From NCBI RefSeq assembly GCF_013266735.1, contig NZ_JABSNU010000002.1:558001-622000 (forward strand): 64,000 nt of DNA, given 5' to 3'. Shown here one piece after another: positions 26,358-37,356 of the stretch (positions are counted from its first letter, which is position 1; each line of letters starts with the position of its first letter). The DNA is from Pedobacter foliorum. GTDB taxonomy: Bacteria; Bacteroidota; Bacteroidia; Sphingobacteriales; Sphingobacteriaceae. The notes beneath the pieces are model-generated. The model searched no databases. It was given only the letters and a program-made list of their open reading frames with translations, and had not been told where the DNA came from. The translations under genes were made by a program, and so were the position numbers.

Positions 26358-28823
26358 TTATTTTCCTTTTAGCTTGTCGGCAAAAAGTCTCATGTAGAAA
26401 CCGCCAACTACGCTTCTCGCTTTGAAGTTGTCACGAATACCAGTATTAGAATCATAGAAATCGTTTAAAGGAACACGTGATTCTGTTTCGATTGCATGTC
26501 TGTAAACTGGACTTACAAGTGCTTCAAAATCTTTTTGTGTAGGAGCAAAAGTTGCTGTCCATAAGATCCAGTCATTTTTAGTATAAGCTTTTCTGCTGTC
26601 TAGAGGTAAGCCAAATTTATTCTGTTTATTCAGATAATACTTGATCTCCGTATCATAAACTTTTTGTGGGAACAAGTTTAAATCTAAAACTTTATCCCAA
26701 ACCAGGTTATATTTCTGGCTCCAGGTGTTTTTATCGTCAAAAGTTAACGCATAGTGATCACCAGCGTCAGCCATTTCTATCCATTTAGGTACCATGCTTT
26801 CAGCTATCGCTCTGTATTTATTAGCAGTTTCAGTATAGCCAAGTGTTTGAGCCATTTGAGCGTAAGAAGCAATCCCTACAATTGCCTTAACTGATAAGTT
26901 TGCATTTCTAGCCAAGTGACCGGCAAAATCATCCGTGCACAACTGTGTTTTAGGATCCAATCCTTCCTTGGTTAGATAATCTGCCCAGATAGTTAATGTT
27001 TTCCAGTGTTTTTTTGCATAGTCACCATTACCCTGAGCCTTAGTAATTGCTGCGGTAAGGATAATCATATTTCCGGATTCTTCTACAGGCATTGGCTCAC
27101 CATAAGTTTGACCATTAGCCAATGGATAGGTTCCCAAATCGTGTGCAGCCCATGGATGAGGATATTTGCCGCTTTCGCTGAAATAGAAAATGCCGTTTAA
27201 CATACCTTGCAATAAAGTCGGATTGTAAATTAAGTAAAGCGGTGCCGAAGGGTAAGTTACATCTACAGTATTGATGAAACCACCACTGTTATTTTCTTTA
27301 GACAACCATAAGATTTCACCATCAGGACTTTTTACCAAAGTATGGGCCGCAATACTCTGACGGTAACCTAGAATACACAAGTGTGCATATTCCTTGCCAC
27401 CGGATTTAAATGCATCAGCATATACCTCTTTGTTAAAAGTCTCGCATTTCTGCATTACCTCTTTGTATTGATTAGCTGCATCAGTCAATTGACCTTCCAT
27501 AGTTTCCTTACCAGAGTTGTTCCACCAAGGTCTTAGGTTGTTTTTGAAATATTGGATGGCTAAAACTTCATCATAACCTAGTTCAACGAAACGTTCTACA
27601 GGTTTTTGACCAACAGTTCCAAAAGGAACAACTGTATTTAATGCAAGCGACTTTCCACGTGATGCCGTAGAAACTGAAGAACCATTTCTGAAAGCATCAG
27701 CTGCAGTATTAGCACTTGTGATGAACTGTATAGCGTTGCTGGTTTTAGGCGCAGCTACATAGAAATAACCCCAGTCGATACGCATATCATCTGCGCCTTT
27801 TTGCAGAACCGGTTGTTCTACTGTACCTGCTTTAAGGATAGATAATTTAGCGGTTGAGTATTTTTTTGCAGTTACTTCTTGCGATGGCTTATATACAGCA
27901 ATATTTGAAGAAGCACTTAAGAAAACTTTTACTGCGTGATTCTTTTTGTCATTGGCTTGCACATTGTAGGTGATATAAGAAACCGGGCGAGCCAGTAAGC
28001 CTAAATCATTCATAAGTAAAGGCGAAGTAAAGGTCAGTTTTAAATCTACTTTACCACAAGTAAAACTATAGATTGTCTGCGTAGCAGTTACTTCTACATT
28101 TTTCTGTTTCGCTAGTTGAATCTTCGCTGCATTGTCCTTTAGTTTATCAGCCAAACCAAAGTCCAGATACCTGCCACCAGCCGAATTAGCCAAGTGGATA
28201 GCGATCACATTCTGGCCAGCCTTCAAATCGCTTTTGTTGATCGGGAAATACTGAAAAGTATTGGTCCAACCTTGTTTTTGATATACTTTTTTTCCATTCA
28301 GAAACACTTCGATGTTGTCATCATGGTTCATCTTTAACAACAATTCATTGATGCTGGCAGGATTGGCAATATTGAAAACTCTTCTAACCCAGATGTCGTC
28401 AGATTTCCAAAGTGTTTTTACCTGCTTGGCGTCATCACCTATAGGAGCAGATCCCGACTTCCAGTCACTGGCAGCATAAGAAGCCGACATCCAGTTGCCC
28501 TGAGGAGCTGTTTCAGTATACTTAACTGTATATGGTGTTTCATCTGAAGTTCCAAGTATTGTTTTGTAGCTTGCCTCTTCCTGTCCGAGGAAGCGGTAGA
28601 TGTTACCATCCACATTGATCAGACCTAAAAGCGAGTGATCTGCACCTGTCCAGTGTGTAGTAGTAGATGCATTAAGCTCATCTGTATTAGACCAGATGCT
28701 GAAATTAGGATTGTGGGTGATTAGCGGATAGGATGGTGCCTTCCTGTCCTGAGCTTGGGTTTGGCCAATTGCGAAAAAGCAAGTCAGCAAACCCAAAAAC
28801 TTTAATCTGTTAGATTTGTTCAT
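26358..28823 (-). CDS. Secreted glutaminase-family protein (DUF5127/DUF4965/DUF1793)
   Basis: An 821-residue exported protein. The start MNKSNRLK at 28823 is followed by a signal peptide ending near TQAQ; the frame extends 29 codons upstream but that part is not protein-like. The order of parts matches the glutaminase A family: an N-terminal APSYPLITHNPNFSIWS segment, a beta-rich region with an embedded WVRRVFNI/NDFEV-like beta-sandwich, then the helical DUF4965/DUF1793 core (LGYRQSIAAHTLVKSPDGE, HPWAAHDLGTYP, MPVEESGNMIIL). Fungal relatives deamidate glutamine; Bacteroidota members are mostly uncharacterised and the barrel resembles (alpha/alpha)6 glycosidases, so a sugar substrate remains possible. 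Confidence 0.85.
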   Translation of the reverse strand: MNKSNRLKFLGLLTCFFAIGQTQAQDRKAPSYPLITHNPNFSIWSNTDELNASTTTHWTGADHSLLGLINVDGNIYRFLGQEEASYKTILGTSDETPYTVKYTETAPQGNWMSASYAASDWKSGSAPIGDDAKQVKTLWKSDDIWVRRVFNIANPASINELLLKMNHDDNIEVFLNGKKVYQKQGWTNTFQYFPINKSDLKAGQNVIAIHLANSAGGRYLDFGLADKLKDNAAKIQLAKQKNVEVTATQTIYSFTCGKVDLKLTFTSPLLMNDLGLLARPVSYITYNVQANDKKNHAVKVFLSASSNIAVYKPSQEVTAKKYSTAKLSILKAGTVEQPVLQKGADDMRIDWGYFYVAAPKTSNAIQFITSANTAADAFRNGSSVSTASRGKSLALNTVVPFGTVGQKPVERFVELGYDEVLAIQYFKNNLRPWWNNSGKETMEGQLTDAANQYKEVMQKCETFNKEVYADAFKSGGKEYAHLCILGYRQSIAAHTLVKSPDGEILWLSKENNSGGFINTVDVTYPSAPLYLIYNPTLLQGMLNGIFYFSESGKYPHPWAAHDLGTYPLANGQTYGEPMPVEESGNMIILTAAITKAQGNGDYAKKHWKTLTIWADYLTKEGLDPKTQLCTDDFAGHLARNANLSVKAIVGIASYAQMAQTLGYTETANKYRAIAESMVPKWIEMADAGDHYALTFDDKNTWSQKYNLVWDKVLDLNLFPQKVYDTEIKYYLNKQNKFGLPLDSRKAYTKNDWILWTATFAPTQKDFEALVSPVYRHAIETESRVPLNDFYDSNTGIRDNFKARSVVGGFYMRLFADKLKGK

Positions 28824-31372
<2,549 letters not shown>

Positions 31373-31395
31373 TTAAATCATAGATGACTTTCATG

Positions 31396-31440
31396 AGCAC
31401 CGTTAACTATAGCATGGCTATTGTTAACGGTGCTTTTTTT
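31396..31440 (+). terminator. Rho-independent terminator of katG
   Basis: AGCACCGTTAAC (31396-31407) pairs exactly with GTTAACGGTGCT (31423-31434); the loop contains a further TAGC/GCTA pairing. Seven T follow the stem (31434-31440). Confidence 0.93.
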
Positions 31441-31465
31441 AGATTTGATGAAGCGGAAGAGGTTG

Positions 31466-31951
31466 TTATTCTATTTTCTTTAATAACCTATAATAAACTG
31501 CATTCCCTTTTCCATCGTCTAGAGACATTATCAGATTTCCCTTTTTTAAGAAGTCATTTACATCAATTGCAAACAAATTCACTCCCCATAATTCTTGATA
31601 ATCCTTAATTTCTTTGTTGTCTATAGTCAAAAATTGGCCATCTAATTTATAATTTGGCGTTTTATTAGCTGGTAGAGAACTAAAGACTTTTTTCAAGTCT
31701 TTCAATGAATAATCATAATCTTTGTCGGACATCATTGAATATACTTTACCATTTTCATAGAATGCAAACCACTGATGTTTTTGAGGCCAAGGATTGACTT
31801 TGTTTACTTTTTCCTCATTTGGAAATTCAACCTTTTTCCAGAAACCGATCAACTCTGAAATTTTTGGAGGTCCGCCTGCTTCTGATTTATTTTCTTGTCC
31901 AAAAACAGAAAGTGAGAATAAGGTCAATAAAAGGAGTATTGTGTTTTTCAT
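31466..31951 (-). CDS. Exported hypothetical protein
   Basis: A 161-residue protein beginning MKNTILLLLTLFSLSVFGQ, a clear signal peptide; an upstream in-frame ATG at 31975 adds eight residues and is less likely. The body reads ISELIGFWKKVEFP then HQWFAFYENGKVYSMMSD and ends NAVYYRLLKK, a pattern like small lipocalin-type stress proteins of Bacteroidota in which a G-x-W motif opens a beta barrel. No specific family is claimed. It is convergent with katG. Confidence 0.65.
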   Translation of the reverse strand: MKNTILLLLTLFSLSVFGQENKSEAGGPPKISELIGFWKKVEFPNEEKVNKVNPWPQKHQWFAFYENGKVYSMMSDKDYDYSLKDLKKVFSSLPANKTPNYKLDGQFLTIDNKEIKDYQELWGVNLFAIDVNDFLKKGNLIMSLDDGKGNAVYYRLLKKIE

Positions 31952-32151
31952 TATTAAATGCAAAAATCTTATCATTTGTCGTATTTCTATATTTTAGCTT
32001 AATTTGGTAATTATGCAATTATCACTAATGTCCAAATGTATGGAGTTTTAACTGAGCTAGTTGCTCCGAAATGGAGATTATTAGAATAAAACTTTCGTAC
32101 ATTTAAAAGTAGTAATTCTAAACAAATGCCTAATAACTAACAAAAATACAA

Positions 32152-32487
32152 ATGAAATTATTTGACTTTGTTTTTGGAAACAAGTTGCCCAAAAGATTTT
32201 CTGAAAACTCTGAAGGAGATTTTTATGTTAAGAATCAGGTTTGTACTGCTTGTGGGGCTCCGGAAGCAGAGGCGCCTGACCTAATTGATCATTCAAAGAC
32301 TGAGTGGGGACACTGCTACTTTAAAAGACAACCACAGACACCTGAAGAGCTTGAAAGAGCTATATGTGCCATGGAGGTTTCTTGTGTTTCAGGTATAAGA
32401 TATGGTGGAAAAGATGAGTCAATCCTTAGGCAGCTTTATGAGAGAGGTTTAGGGGGTGAGTGCGACTATAAGCCTGCTAAGCACTAA
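32152..32487 (+). CDS. Small cysteine-rich, ferredoxin-like protein
   Basis: A 111-residue cytoplasmic protein. It contains a CTACGAPEAEAP motif (about residues 31-42), then a C in WGHCYFKR, two more in ICAMEVSC and one in GGECDY near the C-terminus. The CxxC plus spaced cysteines and the sequence CGAPEAEAPDLI resemble proteins named ferredoxin in Bacteroidota, where they might bind an iron-sulfur cluster or zinc; not certain. Its stop codon overlaps the ATG of the next gene (TAATG), so the two are translationally coupled. Confidence 0.6.
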   Translation: MKLFDFVFGNKLPKRFSENSEGDFYVKNQVCTACGAPEAEAPDLIDHSKTEWGHCYFKRQPQTPEELERAICAMEVSCVSGIRYGGKDESILRQLYERGLGGECDYKPAKH

Positions 32488-33038
32488 TGAAAAAAAACTT
32501 ACTTTTTCCCCTCTTAATGATACTTTTATCGTGTCAACACAAGTCAAAGACGTTAGATGCGGGCCATTTCACTATTGAAGTACCAAGCAGCTGGAAAATA
32601 TTAAAACAAAAAAGTATTGATTCTTTTGTTGGGAAAATTGCAATTGACGAAACGGACACTATTTCCTTTGACCTAGGTTGGTATTCAAGTTCATTGGAAG
32701 AAGAAAAATCGTACTATTTGGAAAATGACCGTGTGTTTTTACGAGATAAAGAGAAATCAAAATCCGATACGCTCTTTTATAAGTATTATGGAAGAAAGGA
32801 TACTGTTAATCTCGAAAAATTTTTAAAGAATAAAGTAAGCTTTGAAATAATTGACAATAAAAAAGTTAAAATAATATACCCGAAGAAAACAGGACATGGT
32901 ACAACGGGAATATATATTGACAGCGTTTGGGTCAAAGGTTCAGAAGTTGATAGATTTCAGTTAAATGGGGAAGACCTTAAACCCGAAAATGAAAAAAAAC
33001 TACTTTATGCGATAAGAACAATTAAGTTCAAAGAATAA
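32487..33038 (+). CDS. Lipoprotein of unknown function
   Basis: A 183-residue lipoprotein with lipobox LLSC (Cys16). The N-terminal mature part AGHFTIEVPSSWKILKQKSIDSF resembles the start of PsbP-like or DUF1795-type domains, which are small alpha-beta folds, but the match is by eye. The middle is highly charged. It is coupled to the cysteine-rich protein by a one-base stop/start overlap and ends six bases before a convergent gene. Confidence 0.6.
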   Translation: MKKNLLFPLLMILLSCQHKSKTLDAGHFTIEVPSSWKILKQKSIDSFVGKIAIDETDTISFDLGWYSSSLEEEKSYYLENDRVFLRDKEKSKSDTLFYKYYGRKDTVNLEKFLKNKVSFEIIDNKKVKIIYPKKTGHGTTGIYIDSVWVKGSEVDRFQLNGEDLKPENEKKLLYAIRTIKFKE

Positions 33039-33044
33039 CTAAGC

Positions 33045-33584
33045 TTAATGAGTTACTATTTGAATTTTAAAGGCCTCAATAAATTTCGTTAACTGCGCTG
33101 AGGTATCAGGGTTTGTTATTTCTCCCTGCTCATTTATTTTACCTTTTATCCCCTGGATTAATAAAGTCGTGTCTTCAGTAAATTTTGTCATCAGGGTGCG
33201 CATAATAAGCTGCAGTTCTTCGTGTCCCTTCTCACCATTAGCTGAAGCAGTGATTATACCGATTGGTTTATCACTAAACACAGTTACAGCAATACACCAC
33301 TCAATCACGTTTTTTAATCCGCTTGGAATACTGAAAACATATTCAGGAGTACAAATTAAAATTGCATCAGCCTGATTTACATTTTCTCTGAAATCGAGAA
33401 CTTCCCTTGGTGTATTTTCAATAGATAATTCAGGGTCGAAATGGGGTAGCAGTTTTAAATCAGAATAAACCGTAACGTTGAAATCATCTATCGTCATTTT
33501 TACAAAATTTTCTACAAGCTTTTGATTCGAAGAATTGCGGCTTGCACTGCCGACAATTGCGAAAATATTTTTCTTTTTACCCAT
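33045..33584 (-). CDS. NADPH-dependent FMN reductase family protein
   Basis: A 179-residue flavodoxin-fold protein. The phosphate-binding loop is IVGSASRNSSNQKLV (about residues 10-24) and the second FMN contact is CTPEYVFSIPSGLKNVIEWC (about 79-98), both family signatures. It should transfer electrons from NAD(P)H to FMN, quinones, chromate or azo compounds in the cytoplasm. It is monocistronic as far as can be seen. Confidence 0.88.
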   Translation of the reverse strand: MGKKKNIFAIVGSASRNSSNQKLVENFVKMTIDDFNVTVYSDLKLLPHFDPELSIENTPREVLDFRENVNQADAILICTPEYVFSIPSGLKNVIEWCIAVTVFSDKPIGIITASANGEKGHEELQLIMRTLMTKFTEDTTLLIQGIKGKINEQGEITNPDTSAQLTKFIEAFKIQIVTH

Positions 33585-33652
33585 TATTTATCCTTAAAGC
33601 TAGTAGATTTTTTGAGCAACAATATACTGATTGAATTAGAAAGAATTTTATA

Positions 33653-34354
33653 CTAATTACTTTTCAATGAAGGCGAAATCCTTTTCTCTGGTGGTAATGC
33701 CTTAAATTCTTTATATGCATCCATCAAATAAAACTTCAAATCATCGTCATCCATCTTGTCTAGTTTTTTAATAGTTGGTCTATACAACACCATAAAGTAA
33801 TCCAGCTCAGCTCCTGTCAGTGGAGTTAAGGCTTTGACGACCTTTTCATTAAAGCGTTGATCAATCTTGCGCTCAGTTACTTCACGCTCTAATTTCCTTT
33901 TAAAGCGCCTTGCAAACTTTCCCTCCCGACCAAAAATCCTTGAAAGGGAGAGTGCGAATGGCTGGTTCTGAGCCAGCCTAATAACTTTCGCTTTTCGATA
34001 TACGTCTGCATACTGTATTTCAGGCTGAAATGCCTCAGCCTTGATTTCTACAGTATTAAGAAATCTGTTGTTCAGGATCATGTATTTACGTATAGGTTTT
34101 ACATTGATCAAAAATAGTGTGTCGGAAAAGTAACCCGGTTGAATGAAAACCAGTGTTTGATTGACAGTGGCCTTAATTTTAAACTCGCCTTTAGCATTAG
34201 TTGTTGCCTTTTCTTTGGTGATAACATTGTTTACTTCAACATTTTCTAACAAGAGACGTGAATCCCTGTCGACTACTGTACCGGTGACAACCTGACCCGA
34301 AACCTGCTGTACCAGATAGCATTGTAAAATTAAAAGGAGAGCTATTAAACGCAT
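33653..34354 (-). CDS. Exported carboxypeptidase-like regulatory domain protein
   Basis: A 233-residue protein with a signal peptide ending at SGQ (residue 21). Residues 22-95 form a CarboxypepD_reg beta sandwich (VVTGTVVDRDSRLLLENVEV, then ATTNAKGEFKI). The C-terminal half is basic and helical (FARRFKRKLEREVTERKIDQRF). Proteins of this shape are common, uncharacterised envelope proteins in Bacteroidota. It lies downstream of the collagen-like lipoprotein gene on the same strand with an 83-base gap. Confidence 0.75.
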   Translation of the reverse strand: MRLIALLLILQCYLVQQVSGQVVTGTVVDRDSRLLLENVEVNNVITKEKATTNAKGEFKIKATVNQTLVFIQPGYFSDTLFLINVKPIRKYMILNNRFLNTVEIKAEAFQPEIQYADVYRKAKVIRLAQNQPFALSLSRIFGREGKFARRFKRKLEREVTERKIDQRFNEKVVKALTPLTGAELDYFMVLYRPTIKKLDKMDDDDLKFYLMDAYKEFKALPPEKRISPSLKSN

Positions 34355-34437
34355 ACATAAAGTTATGTAATTACGATGGTTTAATTTGTTAACTCACAGT
34401 GGGCTAGGTGTTAAATAGTGTTAAAGTCTGCGGTCAA

Positions 34438-35430
34438 TCAATTAGCGCCATTTGCAAGAACACCAAGAAATTTAGCCACAGCAACTTTATCATTTTTGTC
34501 AATATTGGCCTGTGAAAGTGAGCTGACAACAGTTCCTGTTGCAACAACTATTTTAAATCTATAATTATCAATAGGGTAGGTCTTCAGATCAGGTGGATTA
34601 ACTGTAGCTGCACTAAAGAAGAAGTGTAATCTTACTTCTCCAATTAAAGTATCGTAATAAATGCTATAATCGTATGTGTTAAATGAGTCTCTGATATTAA
34701 AAGGAAGCGGAATCCATGCGTTTTGATTAGCTATGGGTTGAGATGATATGTAAACCATTACAATACCATTTCCATTCAAAAAATCTGAAGTTAGTGCCGC
34801 TGCTTTTCTTTCATAATATCTTGTGGTATACAATATGTAAGATCCAGGGCTAATTCCAAATCTGTAATAAGAGTACCAAAGCCAATCTGGGCTTGTTAAT
34901 GAGAAAACATCAATCTTAATATTTGCATTTCCCATTGGTCCTTGTGGTCCTTGTAAAGCTGTTGGAGTTCCCCAACTGGTAGCGGTTTTTGGCCCATAGA
35001 AATTATAGGTCGTTTTATCTAAATAGTAATCGCCTACAGTACCTAAATTGGTTGCAGGAATTCCTGTTCCTGACAATATGGTTTTACCATTGGTGCCATT
35101 TGTTCCCGTTGCTCCCTGTCCTCCGGTTGGGCCTGTAGCTCCATTAGCGCCATTTGTACCTTTAAGATTTAATGAACTGCCCCAACCATTGCTTGTTTTT
35201 GGTCCGTAAAGATTAGCCGTTTTTACATCAAGATAGAAGTCACCGTTCTTTCCTAATGTTAAATTCGGAGTTCCTGTGCCATTTAGAATCGTACTGCCAG
35301 CTGGGCCCGCTATACCCGGATCTCCTTTTGCACCCACATCACCTTGTGGTCCTGCTTCTTTTTTACAAGAAGAAAAAATAAGCATACTCAAGGTAAAAAT
35401 CGCCAAATAAAAATAGAAACGTTTTCTCAT
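34438..35430 (-). CDS. Collagen-like lipoprotein with duplicated module
   Basis: A 330-residue lipoprotein (lipobox FSSC, Cys21; start chosen at 35430 so that the signal peptide begins MRKRFYFYL). Short collagen-type G-x-x runs (GPQGDVGAKGDPGIAGPAG, GTNGANGATGPTGGQGATG, GPQGPMG) alternate with two copies of a module of about 38 residues: ILNGTGTPNLTLGKNGDFYLD...LYGPK and ILSGTGIPATNLGTVGDYYLD...FYGPK. A C-terminal domain of about 160 residues follows. Such proteins are surface-exposed; the G-x-x parts may trimerise. Function unknown. Confidence 0.85.
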   Translation of the reverse strand: MRKRFYFYLAIFTLSMLIFSSCKKEAGPQGDVGAKGDPGIAGPAGSTILNGTGTPNLTLGKNGDFYLDVKTANLYGPKTSNGWGSSLNLKGTNGANGATGPTGGQGATGTNGTNGKTILSGTGIPATNLGTVGDYYLDKTTYNFYGPKTATSWGTPTALQGPQGPMGNANIKIDVFSLTSPDWLWYSYYRFGISPGSYILYTTRYYERKAAALTSDFLNGNGIVMVYISSQPIANQNAWIPLPFNIRDSFNTYDYSIYYDTLIGEVRLHFFFSAATVNPPDLKTYPIDNYRFKIVVATGTVVSSLSQANIDKNDKVAVAKFLGVLANGAN

Positions 35431-35555
35431 GACTTTAAGATTAAAATGCACTTAAAGTTCATCAAACTAGTACTCTTAAGATAGTATAAATGCGACAACT
35501 TCCTATATGATGGAAATTCTGTAGCTTCGCCAATAATAATTTACGCTAAAGATAA

Positions 35556-36125
35556 ATGCCGGTATACAATTCATTAAGCGATCTCCAACTGATCGATCTT
35601 TTAAAAAAAGATGATGAAGCCGCCTTTACTGAGATATATTCCCGTTACGCAGAGAACCTAACCGGATTTGCCAGTTCTAAATTGTATAATTTGGAGGACC
35701 CACGCGATATTATTCATGACCTCTTTGTGAAATTGTGGGAAGAAAGGAAACTACTTAAAGTAGATCGAAACCTGGAGGCTTATTTATTTACCTTAGTTCG
35801 CTATCGAATCATTGATAAGATCAGAAAAAACATTACCCATGAGGACTACATTGGGATGGCATTGGCTCTGCATACAAGTTTAGGATCAGAAATTGAACAA
35901 CAAATAGCAGTAAAAGAACTAAAACTGAGTCTTGGGAAATCTCTCGAAAAACTATCTCCAAGAGTAAGAGAGATTTACCACTTAAGCCGTGAAGAAAACT
36001 TAAGTATTCCAGAAATAGCAGAGAAATTACAGCTTTCTGAGCAAACCGTTAAAAATCAGCTAACATCAGCATTAAAGCATTTACGTCAGTCATTAACGTA
36101 TCTATTCTTACTCTACTTCTTATAA
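35556..36125 (+). CDS. ECF sigma-70 factor (receptor locus without SusD)
   Basis: A 189-residue FecI-like sigma factor. Region 2 shows AAFTEIYSRYAENL and PRDIIHDLFVKLWEER; region 4 shows LEKLSPRVREIYHLSREENLSI and LSEQTVKNQLTSALKHLRQSL. It ends with a hydrophobic tail. The FecR gene starts 71 bases after its stop and the receptor follows, giving the standard order sigma, anti-sigma, receptor. A TAGCTTCG sequence at 35522-35529 could serve as a weak -7 element. Confidence 0.92.
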   Translation: MPVYNSLSDLQLIDLLKKDDEAAFTEIYSRYAENLTGFASSKLYNLEDPRDIIHDLFVKLWEERKLLKVDRNLEAYLFTLVRYRIIDKIRKNITHEDYIGMALALHTSLGSEIEQQIAVKELKLSLGKSLEKLSPRVREIYHLSREENLSIPEIAEKLQLSEQTVKNQLTSALKHLRQSLTYLFLLYFL

Positions 36126-36196
36126 CATTAAAAAATATTTCATTTTCTTATAGTACCAATCGGTAGTTCATACGACTATTGTGAAAATCCGATAAA

Positions 36197-37183
36197 ATGA
36201 ATCGTTACAATATCGAAGCTTTATTAGACCGTTATCTAAAAAAAGAAACTTCCATCGAAGAAAATCAGTTGATTGAAAAATGGCTGGCAGAAAATGGAAA
36301 TGCTGATTCCAACTGGAAACAGCTAGATAGTTCCAGTAAAGATAAGTGGCTGTCAGACGTATTTATGGACATTAAAGCTTCCATTAAGCAAAATGAACCT
36401 AAAGTTGTACCAATAAAATCACAAAAGCATTTATGGTACAAAATTGCCGGGGTAGCAGCAGCACTAATTCTGGTTTTTGGCCTTTACTTAACCTGGCCGC
36501 TATTAGAAAAACGGATGTTACCAACTGATTTAACTTCAATATCCATTCCTGATCATGAGAAAAAGCAAATAACACTTGCCGATGGCACCAAAGTTTGGTT
36601 AAATGCAGGCTCCGAATTAAAATATGCGAAAGCTTTTGATGGAAAAACAAGAGAAGTATATCTTTCTGGTGAGGCTTATTTCGATGTAAGACACGATGCC
36701 AGCAGACCCTTTCTAATCCATACAGGTAAGGTGCTTACCACGGTGCTTGGAACGGCCTTTAATATTAAAGAAGATCCAAACAACCATACACTTGAGGTTA
36801 CCGTAACCAGAGGTAAGGTAAGTGTAGCTGATGATGGTAAACTTTTAAGTATTCTTACAAGTAATCAGCAGGTAAGTGTCGATTTGCTGACCAGAAAACC
36901 TACTGAAAAAACAGTAGATACTAAAACTGTCATTGCCTGGCAGGATAACGATATCCTTTTTGATGACATCACATTTGCAGATGCAGCAATACAGCTCGAA
37001 CAGCATTTCGATGTGAAGATTGCCTTTAATAACGAAAAACTAAAAAACTGCAGATTCAGCGGTGCCGCATTGAGGGGAGATAAACTGGATAAAATCTTAG
37101 ATGTGATTACTGACTTTAATAATGCGAGCTGGAAACTAACATCTAGCGGACACATAATGATCTATGGCGAAGGCTGCAATTAG
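36197..37183 (+). CDS. FecR-type anti-sigma factor
   Basis: A 328-residue single-span inner-membrane protein. The cytoplasmic part (1-78) should bind the adjacent sigma factor, residues 80-100 span the membrane, and the periplasmic FecR domain follows (ADGTKVWLNAGSELKY, VYLSGEAYFDVRHDASRPFLI). The C-terminal DUF4974 domain (ITFADAAIQLEQHFDVKIAF onward) is complete. Its position between the sigma gene and the receptor gene fixes its role in cell-surface signalling. Confidence 0.93.
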   Translation: MNRYNIEALLDRYLKKETSIEENQLIEKWLAENGNADSNWKQLDSSSKDKWLSDVFMDIKASIKQNEPKVVPIKSQKHLWYKIAGVAAALILVFGLYLTWPLLEKRMLPTDLTSISIPDHEKKQITLADGTKVWLNAGSELKYAKAFDGKTREVYLSGEAYFDVRHDASRPFLIHTGKVLTTVLGTAFNIKEDPNNHTLEVTVTRGKVSVADDGKLLSILTSNQQVSVDLLTRKPTEKTVDTKTVIAWQDNDILFDDITFADAAIQLEQHFDVKIAFNNEKLKNCRFSGAALRGDKLDKILDVITDFNNASWKLTSSGHIMIYGEGCN

Positions 37184-37356
37184 TACTAATTAAAACCTAT
37201 TTAGATGAATAACGACTAAGCTTTATATATGCTGGATATGCTTCAAGGAAGTATAATCAGATAAAATAACCCGTAAACCGACGGCCATCGGTCTACAGGT
37301 ATCCCGGAATATCCGGGGTCTTAAATAATTGGAATCACTTAAAACATTTTAAAACT
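37184..37356 (+). promoter_or_regulatory. Receptor mRNA leader with small hairpins
   Basis: The 173 bases between FecR and the receptor gene hold ACCGA/TCGGT (37077-equivalent arms at 37277-37281 and 37288-37292) and the GC-rich hairpin CCCGGA-ATA-TCCGGG (37303-37317), 40 bases before the start codon. No T-run follows, so these are not terminators. They may affect translation or mRNA stability; the role is inferred. Confidence 0.35.

Noticed and set aside
31384..31608. A 74-codon plus-strand frame after katG
   Set aside because: It begins within the katG terminator hairpin and runs antisense through the exported protein gene.
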